This document shows, piece after piece, positions 46,267 through 57,498 of a stretch of 64,000 nt of DNA. The notes below the pieces were generated by a model. It had not been told where the DNA came from. It saw only the letters and a list, made by a program, of their open reading frames with translations, and ran no database searches. Where the stretch lies: the NCBI GenBank assembly GCA_028641055.1, contig CM054057.1, positions 401,936,814 to 402,000,813 of the forward strand. Direction: 5' to 3'. A program made the position numbers and the translations under genes. This DNA is from Alopecurus myosuroides (lineage: Eukaryota; Streptophyta; Magnoliopsida; Poales; Poaceae). The stretch's first letter is position 1. Every line of letters starts with the position of its first letter.

Positions 46267-47279
46267 TCCTCGATAAAATTAGGGTTGAGGGCATCTTATA
46301 GATGAAGAGGCGACAAGAGGCGGTGGCAGGATCACCCAGGGTCCCGCCACGCGCGGCCTATAGTGGGGCCGCGCTTGGCACCCACTAGGGGCCACCTGGC
46401 TCCCCTACGACTCTTCTATGGACTCCATCTTTGTTCCTGGTAAAAAATGATCTCCATAGATTTCCAGTCCTTTCCGAGAATATTTCTTTAAGAACTTTTC
46501 TGAAATAGAAAAACAACAGAAAAACAACAACTAGCCTAGAGTATCTTGTTAATAGGTTAGTGTACGGAAACATCCGGAAAACGAAGGAGAACATGTGGAA
46601 AACACAAAGGCATTGGATATAAAACAAAAATGGAACATCAAAAATTATTGGTCCCTTTTTAACGTATTAGTTTGCCTAAGCCAAAAGGACGTCGCCAACT
46701 AGCTTTGCGACGTTGGCCGCAAACCCATCAAGGCTGAGCTTCGGGCCGCGGCATTCGCAGAACAACTAGGACCAATGGTCCTTGCGCGCCACCACGCCAA
46801 GAAGATCCTCAGGTATAGAGCAAACACCCAAGCTGGGAGCTGATTCGAGCTCCTTCTCCCTCTCCAGAGCTGCGTCCCGCGCCGCGCGTAGGGGAGACAA
46901 GTTGGAGACCAGGGAGGCCATATCACCGGCAGTGCAGAGAGAAGGAAGACGTGGCCACGTGTGTCCCCATCGTTGCACCCTCAGAACCGGTGAGGTGCGC
47001 GCCTCTATCTCTCCCGTACGCACTGTGGGCTTGGAGGGATAATGGGGGCTCCACCCTCGGTGTGAAATGTGCCTCCGCCTCTACAGGCGCAGCCTCCTGG
47101 CCAGCCCTTTTTCTGGTTGAAGTAGCTGGTGCTACCTCACTCCTGACCGGGCTAGGAACCTCAACAGTGTCCAGAAGAAGAGGCCAACTCGTGCGCTCCC
47201 GCACAACCACAAGAGATGCGGATGAGCCCCCAAGAGAACGGGGCCTTCTCTAGCTCCGCGACGCTCAGGTCTTTCTCCT

Positions 47280-48191
47280 CTATAGTAGCAGGACTTTCCG
47301 AGGTCGTGGTGGCACAGAAATTGGGGATATCCGCCCGCCATCCTCTCCCTTGACCTTCCTCTGGAACCTTGTAAAGTCAGAGGGGAGCTCAGCCATGAGG
47401 CGCAGCAAAATATGCGGGAAGTGCACGAGAAACCAACTTATCTTCCTGGAAGAGGAGGCTGCAGCATGGAGTCCCTCCGGGTGAGGCTCTCGAGAGCTGT
47501 TGTGAGCGCTCTCGTGCCGTGCTTTCTTCGCTGCTCGGAGCTCATCGGGGGCATCACTCAGCCTCTCATCATCGCCTGGCTGCACACGATGAGAGGCGGC
47601 AACATAGAAGCCGTTGTTGACCTCATCTCCCTCCTCGTTGGAGGAAACCACCATCGCCTGATGATTCCTTGAAGGCAGGACCCTCATGTCCTCAGTCGAG
47701 TCGGAGTCCTTAGCGATACCAGAGTCACCAACTCTCTCCTCGGTGAAGTCCAACACATGTGGGTTGTCTTCAAGCGACTCCGTGCCCTCGACGAGGGGAC
47801 CTGATAGGTAAAAACGCAGCATCGCGGCCACGACTGCCTCTCTCTTCTCCGCCTCATGATCATAGAGGGGCGCCACGCCGTCGAGGAGCACGAACGGAAA
47901 CAATCGCCCAGGAGCCTCTTCAGCACGCCCATGAACGACCTGTTCACAAGGGGCAGGGCATCGATCCTTATCGCATCTCCAGAGCCGGTGTAGAGCCACA
48001 TGCGCCTCTCGCGCCTCTAGGGAAGTGTGAGGCGCCGCTCGACGAACTCCTTTACTATCATGGAAAAAGTAAGGCCACCATTGTGCAACATCCTCACACG
48101 CTCCACCAGGGGCACCATGCTTGCACCACCGAGCTCCTCTTGGGCCCATCACCAGTGCCTCAGTCCTCGATAAAACTAGGGTTGAGGGCAT
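47280..48191 (-). pseudogene. Unit 1 ORF, gypsy-type transposon protein C-terminal part
   Basis: A 303-codon open frame, longest of the three units. Conserved blocks shared with the other two: RWCKHGAPGG, QWWPYFFHDSKGV, EAREAHVALHRLW, LLDGVAPLYDHEAEKR, SLEDNP-VLDFTEE, VVSSNEEGDE, and HFPHILLRLMAELPSDF. It is the middle-to-C-terminal part of the protein whose N-terminal region lies at 52107-52680. The downstream frames at 46766-47210 carry a coiled-coil-like DMASLVSNLSPLRAARD stretch. The function of this family (annotated in databases as putative gypsy-type transposon protein) is not established. Frame changes relative to units 2 and 3 show at least one of them is shifted. Confidence 0.55.
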
Positions 48192-49409
48192 CTAATAGAT
48201 GAAGAGGCGACGAGAGGCGGTGGCCGGGGCACTCAGGGTCCCACCAGGAGCGGCCTAGGGTGGGGCCGCGACTGGCACCCCCTAGGGGCCAAATGGCTCC
48301 CCTCCGGCTCTTCTTTGGACTCCATCTTTGTTTCAGGTAAAAAATGATTTCCATAGATTTTCAGCCCTTTTCGAGAATATTTCTTCAAGAACTTTTCTGA
48401 AATAGAAAAACAACATAAATACAACAGCTGGCCTAGGGTATCGTGTTAATAGGTTAGTCTACGAAAACATCCAGAAACCGAAGGAAAACATGTGAAAACA
48501 TGTGGAAAACATAAAGGCATTGGATATTAAACAAGAATGGAACATAAAAAATTATAGATACGTTTGCAACGTATTAGTTTGCCTAGGCCAAATGATGTCT
48601 CCAACTAGCTTTGCGACGTTGGCCACAAACCCATCAAGGTTGTGCTTCGGGCCGCGACATTCGCGGAACAACTAGGACCAACGGTCCTCGCGCGCCACCA
48701 CGCCAAGCAGACCTCAGGTATAGAGCTGACACCCAAGCTCGGAGCTGATTCGATTTCCTTCTCCCTCTCCAGAGCTTCTCCCGTGCCGCGCGTAGAGAAG
48801 ACAAGTTGGAGACTAGGGAGGCCATATCACCGGTACTGCAGAGAGAGTAAGACGTGGCCGCGGGTGTTCCCATCATTGCACCCTCAGGACCGGTGAGGTG
48901 CGCGCCTCTATCTCTCCCGTATGCACTGTGGGCTTGGAGGGACAATGGGGGCTCCACCCTCGGTGAGGAATGGGCCTCCGCCTCTACAGGCGTGACCTCC
49001 TGTCCAACCCTTTCACTGGTTGCAGCAGCTGGTGCTACCTCACTCATGACCGGGCTGGGAACGGCAATAGAGTCCATAAGAAGAGGCCAACTCGTGAGCT
49101 CCTGCACTAACATAAGCGAGGCGGATGAGCCCCCAAGAGAAGGGGGCCTTCTCGAGCTCCGTGGCGCTTAGGTATTTCTCCTCTGTAGTAGCAGGAGTTT
49201 CTAGGGACGTGGCGGCAGAGAAATTGGGGATATTCGCCCGCCATACTCTCCCTTCACCTCCCTCTGGAACCCTGTAAAGTCAGAGGGAAGCTTATCCAGC
49301 AGGCGTGGTAAAATATGCGGGGAGTGCACGAGGAGACAACTTACGTTCCTGTGAAGCCCCATACTCTTGGCGAACATTTTTTGGAAGAGGAGGCCGCAAC
49401 ATGGAGTGC

Positions 49410-50178
49410 CTACGAGCGAGGATCGCCAGAGCCGTCATAAGGGCTCTCGTGTCGTCCTTTCTTCGCTACGTGGAGCTCATCGGGGGCATCATTCAGCCCC
49501 TCATCATCGCCTGACTGCACACAATGAGAGGCGGCAACACAGAAGCCCTTGTTGGCCTCATCCCCCTCCTCGTTGGAGGAAACCACCATCGCCTGATGTT
49601 TCCTTGAAGGCAGGACCCTCGTGTACTCAGCCGGGTCGGAGTCCTCAGTGGTACCAAAGTCACCAACGCTCTCCTCGGTGAAGTCCAACGCATATGGGTT
49701 GTCTTCAAGCGACTTCGTCCCCTTGGCGAGGGGACCCCATCGATAAAAATGCAGCATCGCAGCCATGGCTGCATCTCTCTTCTCCGCCTCATGATCATAG
49801 AGGGGCGCCACGCCGTCGAGGAGCACCAACGACAACGGGTCGCCCAGAAGCCTCTTCAACATGCCCATGAAAGACATGTTCACAAGGGGCAAGGCGTCAA
49901 GCCTCATCGCATCGCCAGAGCCAGTGTAGAGCCACATGCGCCTCTCGTGCCTCTAGAGAGGTGTGAGGCGCTGCTCGACGAATTCCCTTACTATCATGGA
50001 AGTAGTAAGGGCACCATTGTGGAACATCCTCACGCGCTCCACCAGGGGCACCAGGCTTGCACCACTGAGCTCCTCTTGGGCCCATCCCGAGTGCATCTGT
50101 CCTCGATAAAATTAGGGTTGAGAATCTTATAGATGAAGAGGCGACGAGAGGCGGTGGCCAGTTCACCCAGGGTCCCAC
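49410..50178 (-). pseudogene. Unit 2 ORF, same family, frameshifted
   Basis: Starts in the frame with GPRGAQWCKPGAPGG (about 50100) and EAREAHVALHWLWRCDEA, ends near 49897, and resumes in another frame with LDALPLVNMSFMGMLKRLLG and LLDGVAPLYDHEAEKRDA (49937-49410). The two frames overlap, indicating a frameshift near 49920. It shows the same conserved blocks as unit 1. Downstream coiled-coil-like sequence is at 48634-49113. Confidence 0.55.
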
Positions 50179-51095
50179 CAGGAGCCGCCTAGGGTAGGGC
50201 CGCGCCTGGCACCCCCCTAGGGGCCACCTCTCTCCCCTCCGTCTCTTTTTTGGACTCCATCTTTGTTCCGTTTAAAAAAATGATCTCCGTAGATTTTCAG
50301 CCCTTTCCGAGAATATCAATTTAAGAACTTTTGTGAAATAGAAAAACAGCAGGAAAACAACAACTGACCTGGGGTATCTTGTTAATAGGTCAGTGTATGA
50401 AAACATCCGGAAAATGAAGGAAAACATGTGAAAAACATAAAGGCAATGGATATAAAACAAGAATGGAGCATCAAAAATTATAGATACATTTGCAACGTAT
50501 TAGTTTGCCTAGGCCAAAATGACGTCTCCAACTAGCTTTGCGACGTTGGCCACAAACCCATCAAGGCTGAACTTTGAGCTGCAACATTCACACAACAACT
50601 AGGACGAACGGTCCTTGCACGCCGCCACGCCAAGAATATCCTCATGTATATAGCAGACACCCAAGATCGGAGCTGATTCGAGCTCCTTCTCCCTCTCCAG
50701 GGCTACGTCCTGCGCCACGAGTAGGGGAGACAAGTTGGAGACCAGGGAGGCCATATCACCGACAGTGTAGAGAGAAGAAGATGTGGCCATGGGTTTTCCC
50801 ATTGTTGCATGCTTAGGACCGGTGAGGTGCGTGCCTCTATCATTCCCGTACACACCGTGGGCTTGGAAGGACAATGGGGGCTCCACCCTCGGTTAGGAAT
50901 GGGCCTCCGCCGCTGCAAGGGCGGCCTCCTAGCCAGCCCTTTCGCTGGTTGCAGAAGCTGGTGCTACCTCATTCCTGACCGGGCTAGAAACCTCAATAAC
51001 GTCCAGAAAAGAGGCCAGCTCGTGAGCTCCCACACAACCACAAGCGATGCAGATGAGCCCCCAAGAAAAGGGGGCCTTCTCGAGCTCCACGGTGC

Positions 51096-52015
51096 TCAGG
51101 TCTTTCTCCTCTGTAGTAACAGCAGTCTCCAAGGTCGTGGCGGCAGACAAATTGGGGATATTCGCCCGCCGTCCTCTCCCTTCACCTCCCACTGGAACCC
51201 TGTAAAGTCAGAGGGGAGCTCAGCCACCAGGCGTGGCAAAATATGCGGGAAGTGCATGGGGAGCCAACTTACCTTCATGTGAAGCTCCATACTCTTGGGA
51301 AACGTTTCTTGGAAGAGGAGGCCGCAGCATGGAGTCCCTCCGGGCGGAGCTCACCAGAGCCGTCATGAGCGCTCTCGTATCATGCTTTCTTCGCCGCGCG
51401 GAGCTCATCGGGGGCATAACTTAGCCCCTCGTCATCGCCTGGCTACACACGACGAGAGGCGGCAACACAGGAGCCCTTGTTGGACTCATCCCCTCCTCGT
51501 TGGAAGAAACCGCTGCCATCGCACAATGTTTCCATGAGGGCAGGACCCTCGTGTCTTCACCCGGGTCGGAGTCCTCAGAAGTACCAGAGTTACCAACGCT
51601 CTCCTCGGTGAAGTCTAGCACGTACGGGTTGTCTTCAAGCGACTTCGCCCCCTCGGCGTGGGGACCCCATCTATAAAAATGCAGCATCACGGCCGTGATT
51701 GCATCTCTCTTCTCCGCCTCATGATCATAGAGGGGCGCCACACCGTCGAGTAGCACCAACGACAACGGGTCACCTAGGAGCCTCTTCAGCACGCCCATGA
51801 ATGACATGTTCACAAGGGGCAGGGCGTCGAGCCTCATCGCATGGCCAGAGCCGGTGTAGAGCCACATGCGCCTCTCGTGCCTCTAGAGAGTTGCTAGGCG
51901 CTGCTCGACAAACTCCCTTACTATCATGGAAGCAGTAAGGCCACCATTGTGTAGCATCCTCACGCGCTCCACCAGGGGCACCATGCTTGCACCACCGAGT
52001 TCCTCTTGGGATCAT
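51096..52015 (-). pseudogene. Unit 3 ORF, same family, frameshifted
   Basis: Frame 52015-51770 carries PRGTRWCKHGAPGGARED and EAREAHVALHRLWPCDEA. Frame 51867-51421 carries LVNMSFMGVLKRLLG, LLDGVAPLYDHEAEKRDA and LDFTEESVGNSG; frame 51290-51096 carries HFPHILPRLVAELPSDF. This unit is contiguous with the N-terminal region at its right and so is probably the original copy. Confidence 0.55.
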
Positions 52016-52025
52016 CCCGAGTGCC

Positions 52026-52680
52026 TCGAAGGGGCCATGGAAGGGATCTGAAAGAGTTTATTGACGTCGCGCGTGTCCAGATACACCAAGCACGCGCAGA
52101 AATCGTCTAACCCTCTCGGAAGATCCATCTGAGGAAACCACACCCCCACATTGGGGCTAGAATGGAAGGAGACACCCTGACACCAGAACCCTCCGCGTCG
52201 TCGCGCAAGGCGAAGAAGCAACAGAAGAAGGCGACTAAAGGCCTCACGCCCAAGAATGCCTCACAGTAAAAGGAAAAGACTGAGAAGATGAGGACGGAGT
52301 TGGGATGGAGGTGAAGAGGTTGAATTTGGTAGTGGGCTAAGACAGCGAGAAAGAAGGTGGAGAAGAGAGAAATCATCCCCGCGAAGAGGATGTGGTCGAA
52401 GAAAGGATACGACGATGTGGAGAGAGCGCCCAACTCCACCGTACCTGCATGAAGAATGGTCGCCTCGTGCTCGTTGGAGGAGAGAGTGACCATGCTTTTG
52501 GCTCTCTCCATCGTCCTGCCCGGGCTGATGCAGGATGCCTCGAACCCAAGGACCATGTCCGTCGAGTTCAGCGTGCCTCCCGCGCAGCCGCAACTGGCAA
52601 AGTTCTGAGGCGTGGGAGACAAAGGGAAAGGCGGGAAGAGATGGCATGGCGAAAGAAGCCCTAGGCACAGTCTCCCAGGA
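52026..52680 (-). pseudogene. N-terminal region of gypsy-type transposon protein (Transposase_28-like)
   Basis: The minus-strand translation over 52500-52200 (HYQIQPLHLHPNSVL, YCEAFLGVRPLVAFF) matches the plant 'putative gypsy type transposon' domain, Pfam PF04195, as I remember it. This domain usually precedes gag in some grass gypsy elements. The continuation PQMDLPRGLDDFCACLVYLDT lies in the next frame (about 52130-52050), so there is a frameshift near 52130, and the protein then runs into unit 3. There is no gag or pol downstream, suggesting a non-autonomous element. Its upstream sequence is the 0.6-kb leader shared with the gypsy element to the right. Confidence 0.6.
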
Positions 52681-53256
52681 TTTATGTGATGGCCTGGCCG
52701 TGGTGCCGGGAGCCGTTTCCACCCACGCCCATGGATTCGTGGTATGCTGCACGCAAACCGCCGCGCCACGTGCCCACAACTGGCTCGGCAGCAGTTGGCA
52801 CCGCGTCATCTCGCCTCCTTTGGACATGTGTCCACCGAGGGCACGGGGGCTATTGTCAGACCAGTTGATACCAGGGTATCCTTGCGTGTCTGCTACATCC
52901 CAGCCTAGTGGGCACAAAAGGTCTTCTCAAGGATTCTTCATGAGGAAAAGCTCCTCCATGAGACTTTCGCCTCTCTTGGGGTGCGGTTAGTAGGTGTCTA
53001 GCCCCTCCGGAGGAAAGCGCACGTCTTCCCATAGGGAGGAGTTCTACCTAGAACTCTCTGCTCATATCCAAATTACTTTCCTCTTAGGAGGAAACATCCC
53101 ATGTGCAGGTGTCGCGTGCAGCCTACCCGCTGACAAGAGCACGATTGTCGCACCCAGACTTCTAGAGGATACTCACAGCCCGCTAAACAGTAGATAAATG
53201 GCTTACGGGGCATACCGGCACCCGCATCTCAATGTGAGCAGGCCAACACGTAAACG
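52659..53256 (-). repeat. Leader-like repeat, left copy (598 bp)
   Basis: This segment is about 97% identical by eye to 63380-63969 (right copy, 590 bp). Both copies directly abut the same LTR end (tgtgacaacc at 53257 and 63970). They diverge abruptly at ccctaggcacag: to the left of this copy is the Transposase_28-like ORF, and to the left of the other is the gypsy leader and extra ORF. It is either a shared internal leader or an extension of the LTR. Confidence 0.9.
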
Positions 53257-56200
53257 TGTGACAACCATTCTCTACTATCCATCGTCTGCGTAAACCATCC
53301 CATAGAAATCCGACTACTTCCATTGACGTACTTCATAACATACACACATGGTACGTCAACGGCATTTGAACAAGTGATATCACAACAAATCTCTAAGACA
53401 CAAAGAAGTGGAAATAAGTTTCAAATAGCTCTCACTAGAGCAGAGATAGCAAATACAATCATCCAGAGGACACATGTCCCAACAAGTCATCATTACATCA
53501 CAGCGGAAGCATCCAAAGTGTCTGAGTACAGACAAGATCCAAATAGGCCTAAGAGGCCGGAAACGAAAAGACGGAGCCCATCCACGATGTCTCGGATCCT
53601 GCCCGGGTCCGCTATCTACTCGTCAGCAGCCTCGTCATACTCCACGTAGTATCCACCATGGGGATCCTCGGAAACGTAGTCTGCAGAACATGCAGCCCCA
53701 AAGGGGTCAGTATAGACGAGTACTGGCAAGCAAGACGCACAAGATACCAAAGTGTACCCGGCAACACCAAGTACAGATGCTTTGGGTTCAACGGAAGATA
53801 GGTGATTTAAAAATGCGGCAGCGGGCTGCTCTAACCAACTACAGAGACACGCTACAACATCCGGCTAAAAGAAGGGGGTAAGATAGCGCATCGGAACCAA
53901 CTACCACTATCCTCAAACAAACCCATCCTGGATCTCGCCCCTTATCCGAAGAAGCAATCCGAGGATAACTCACACATTTGGATTAGTGAAGGTTCAAGTT
54001 ATTGTGTCAATAAGCCTATTACTAGTCAACTTATTATTGATTAGGTGTAAGTCGTCTAATCCTTGTTAGCCAGCCCTATCACCAAGTCATCCATAACCGC
54101 GGACAACACGGCTTCTCGAGAAGATTTAACCCTGCAGGGGTGCACCAATTTGGCCGTACACGTAAGAATATCCCGCCAGACGGGGATCAAACCCACCAAG
54201 CGAGGCACTCAACACAACCCAACTCTTCTTCGCATCAAGCCCAAAGAACCACGTGCTGTGCGTGCGCGGCTAATCGAGGCCCCACGAAGAAAAGGGGGAC
54301 CCTCATAGCACTGGAAGACCACGCCACCCTAAATGCCGACTACAAAAGTTCCACCCTGGCGCCGAGGGTTCGTACCTGCATATGCGTGCATCAAATGGAA
54401 AGCCCGAACTAAGTGTGGCGATTTGGACGAGATGCGAATCGAATCAGAGTTGCGGGGGGCGCCCATACACGCTTCCCACATGCGGTTAGCGCGCTCAACA
54501 TGGATCCAGAGGACAAGAACTTTTCCTGAGTTCGACACTAGCAGGCCTCAAAACCATACCCGGCCTCCTGCCGGTGCCTTATCATCAAATTAGCATTACC
54601 TCATACATTAACAGGTGGTTGTTTAAAACATCGAGCCCCCAGAACAAATAAATATGGTAAAAGAAATAACGGACATCAGACTCGAGCATAAACAACCCTA
54701 AGCATGCTAGTAAGACACAGGCAACAAGCAACGGGGTTATAGGTGTGGAGGATAGGCTATATCAGGGTTACAGGATAACATGTGATAGGATCGGAACACA
54801 AGCAACGAATCTTAGGGCTAGCAGAATAGACAACGGAAAGTATCGATATCCAGTGTGGAAAGGACACAATGGTTCATGTGAGTGAATACTTGCCTGCAAA
54901 CTCAGCAGCCTGGCACTGAGCTAACTCCTCTGAAGTAGTGTCGTAAACCTCGTCTGTCTCAACGTCGTCGTCTATTCGAGAAGAAGCAAACAAACAACAC
55001 AGAGAGACAAACAATCAATAACATGGCATAATGCACAATCATGGGATGATGCATGACAATTTAATTGATGCATCAAAGATAAGCTAGTTGACATGGTAAC
55101 ATAATTAAATGGGACCATATGCAATTTGGGTTGCATATAGAAAATCCCATGAATTAAGGTTGAATTAAATGATCTACAAATAACCATCATGTGAAAGTTG
55201 ATTAGAATGATGCATGGAGGAGGAAAACAATAAGAAAACAACAATAGCTTCAATTTGATAAGGTGTTTACCAAGTTTGGAAATTTATTTATTAAGTTATG
55301 AAATTTGGCTTCTTAAATGAGTTACACAAACATTTATTATTTTCACCCATTTTAATTGTTCAAAATAGATAACAAATTCATATTTGGAAAGAACACAAAA
55401 TTTTAGATGGAATACATATTTCATTTGTTGAAAAAGGAATTAAAATGAATAAGTTATCAATTTGACAATTTTAAATGCATTAAATAAGAAACAGTTGTTT
55501 TCAGCAATTTAAATTATTCAAAACAGAAAACAAAGTTTATATTTGGAAATCTTATTCAATTTTGCATGGAAAACATATTTTACATGTTGGAATTGGATTT
55601 GAATTGCCCAAGTTATGAATTTTGCAATTTAAAAGGTTTAATTAAATCATTGAATTATTGCACCATTTTAATTAGGAAAAACAGTAAACAAATTGTATTG
55701 AAAAGGTTGAAAACATGTAGCAAATGTTTCACTGAACATTTTGAGCTATTAAACATAATTTTTGGATCATTATTGAATTTATTATGCAATTTTTCATAGT
55801 CATTTTTATTCTGCCCCTTTTAGTAAATAGAGAGAAACATGTTCAAATTTAATTTAATTGTGACCAAATAAAATACCAATGTGTAGAGTTTGTTAAGACA
55901 AATTTTTAGAGCCCAAGTTTGCTCAAATTGGATGAACAGAACTCAAGTTATGAAATTCCAAAGTTTCAAATTTTTATTGCATTTTCTGTATTTAATTATT
56001 TAGTGCAAAAATTATTACAGAAACATGTTGCAATTTTGTTACTAATAGAAAAAGCACAAGATTATGAATCCACAGAAACTTGAATCATTGAAATTGGAGC
56101 AATATTCAAATTGTAATGGATTTTACAAATAAGGATCAGATCTGTTTTTCTGAAATTCGAGAGATAAAAGGAAAAGGGCCAAAAAAGAGGTGGCTTTGTG

Positions 56201-57461
56201 CCTAAGGGGAATCGAACCCGGGGCTGCTGGGTGTGCGCACGGGGGTGCTACCAGTGGGCTAGTCGCTCGGTTTGAATAGGTATCGTTCGCGTTTGTTTTG
56301 AGGTATCGTTCGGGCCTGCTGTCGAAAGCTGACGAAGTTCAGTTAACTGAAAGCGATCGGAAAAGAGACGACGGACGGCGACCGGCTGCTCGCTGCCGGC
56401 GTGGGCGCTGGGCGCGGAGGGAAAGGAGAAGGGGGAGAGGGGAGAGGAGAGAGGCGTGCTCACCTCGGGCCTGGCGATCGGGAGTTGTAGGCGGTGGCGA
56501 TGGCACAGCGACAGGGAAAGGGAGGCGGTCGCGATGGCACAACGACAGGGAAAGGGGCGGTCCACGGCGGCGATTCGGTGCTTGGCGGCGGCGATTCGGT
56601 GCTTCCTGGCCCTCGTCGAGGTAGCGAGGAGGGAGAGGACGTCGAGGGCGTTCCGTTCCCGCCGTCGCGGAGGGTTGGCGGCGAGCGTAGCGGCGGCGGT
56701 GGCGAGCTCAAGAACCGGCCATGGAGGCCATGGCAAGGTTCAGAGAAGAAAAATACAGAGAGGAGGTAGGGAAAGGAAGAGGGGAGAAAGGAGAAGGTGG
56801 CGGCTGGAGGAGGAAGAAGGGTGAGGGCTAGGGTTTGGAGGGGAGAGGGGTAGAAATAGGAGGAGGAGGTGGGAGCAGGTGCTCTGCAGGTGGGGGAGGT
56901 CGCTCCTCCTCTGTCTCCGTACAGAGGAGGAAGACGACAGAGGTGGGGGTGCGCCTGGGCTTGTGGGGATGTGGTGGGCTGGCCCAATTGGGCTGGCCTG
57001 CCCTCCCCTTCTTTGTTTTTTTTGCTGTTTATGTTTCTTTTTTTTTGCTGAAAAGAAAAGAAAGAAAGAATGAGTTTTTGGTTTGAGAAAATTTTGGGGT
57101 TAATTTTTTATAAGTTATTTATTGCAAAAGCACAGTTGTGCAACTTTTTGTTTTCCAAAAATTTAAAGTTTGTTGCTGTTTGAAAATTCAAATGAATTTG
57201 AGTGCAAATTTGCAATAATTGATTTATTGAAACTTAAGTAAGTTTAAAGTTTGGAATTTCAAGTTTATTGGAAACAATTGGATGTTTTGATTTGAATGTT
57301 TCATTTGAAAAATTGTAACAGACCAAGTGTGAACCAAAGGTTTGAAATTCAAATGGAAAAACAAGTGAAAACAAATGCAATGCTTATGATGACATGATGC
57401 AAAACATAAATTAACAAGGAGCAAGCATTGTAATGGTGTTTTTCATACTTGGGATGTTACA
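53257..57461 (-). repeat. Gypsy 3' LTR (about 4205 bp)
   Basis: On the minus strand it starts TGTAACATCCC at 57461, next to a polypurine tract, and ends GGTTGTCACA at 53257. It has an AT-rich 5' quarter, a GC-rich block (about 56250-57000) and a 3' part with blocks matching the three-LTR array, such as the 28-nt block at 54298-54325 versus 17306-17333 and an approximately 40-nt block at 53925-53966 versus 17694-17735. If the 0.6-kb repeat at 52659-53256 belongs to the LTR, the true length is about 4.8 kb. A second LTR begins at 63970. Confidence 0.85.
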
Positions 57462-57475
57462 AAACGCCCCCCCTT
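57462..57475 (-). other. Polypurine tract
   Basis: Sense aaggggggcgttt-like tract immediately before the 3' LTR start TGTAACATCCC. It is the expected plus-strand primer and fixes the LTR's inner edge. Confidence 0.85.
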
Positions 57476-57498
57476 GAAGGAATCGCGCCCCGAGATTC

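Larger units (their letters stand above)
46267..52025 (-). repeat. Three tandem copies of an approximately 1.9-kb ORF-bearing unit
   Basis: Units begin on the plus strand at tcctcgataaaa: 46267, 48164 and 50100, giving periods of 1897 and 1936 bp; the third ends near 52025. Within each unit, the gene-like part is at the right (minus-strand coding) and about 700 bp of noncoding DNA at the left, and internal landmarks (for example tttgcctaggcc near 46672, 48578 and 50496) keep the same offset. Both internal junctions read gtgc-tc-gtcctcgataaaa, whereas the unduplicated outer ends read catcctcgataaaa (left) and gtgcctcgaagggg (right), so the outer ends share the hexamer cctcga. The copies differ at several percent of sites and by frameshifts, so the duplication is not recent. 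Confidence 0.92.

Noticed and set aside
46267..52025. Satellite or CRISPR-like repeat array
   Set aside because: Only three units of 1.9 kb with transposon coding sequence; no short repeat-spacer pattern.
53146..53153. tgtcgcac as the LTR edge
   Set aside because: The repeat continues unchanged past it on both sides of the gypsy element. The edge at 53257 (tgtgacaacc) gives a better TG..CA end and a length matching the related LTRs.
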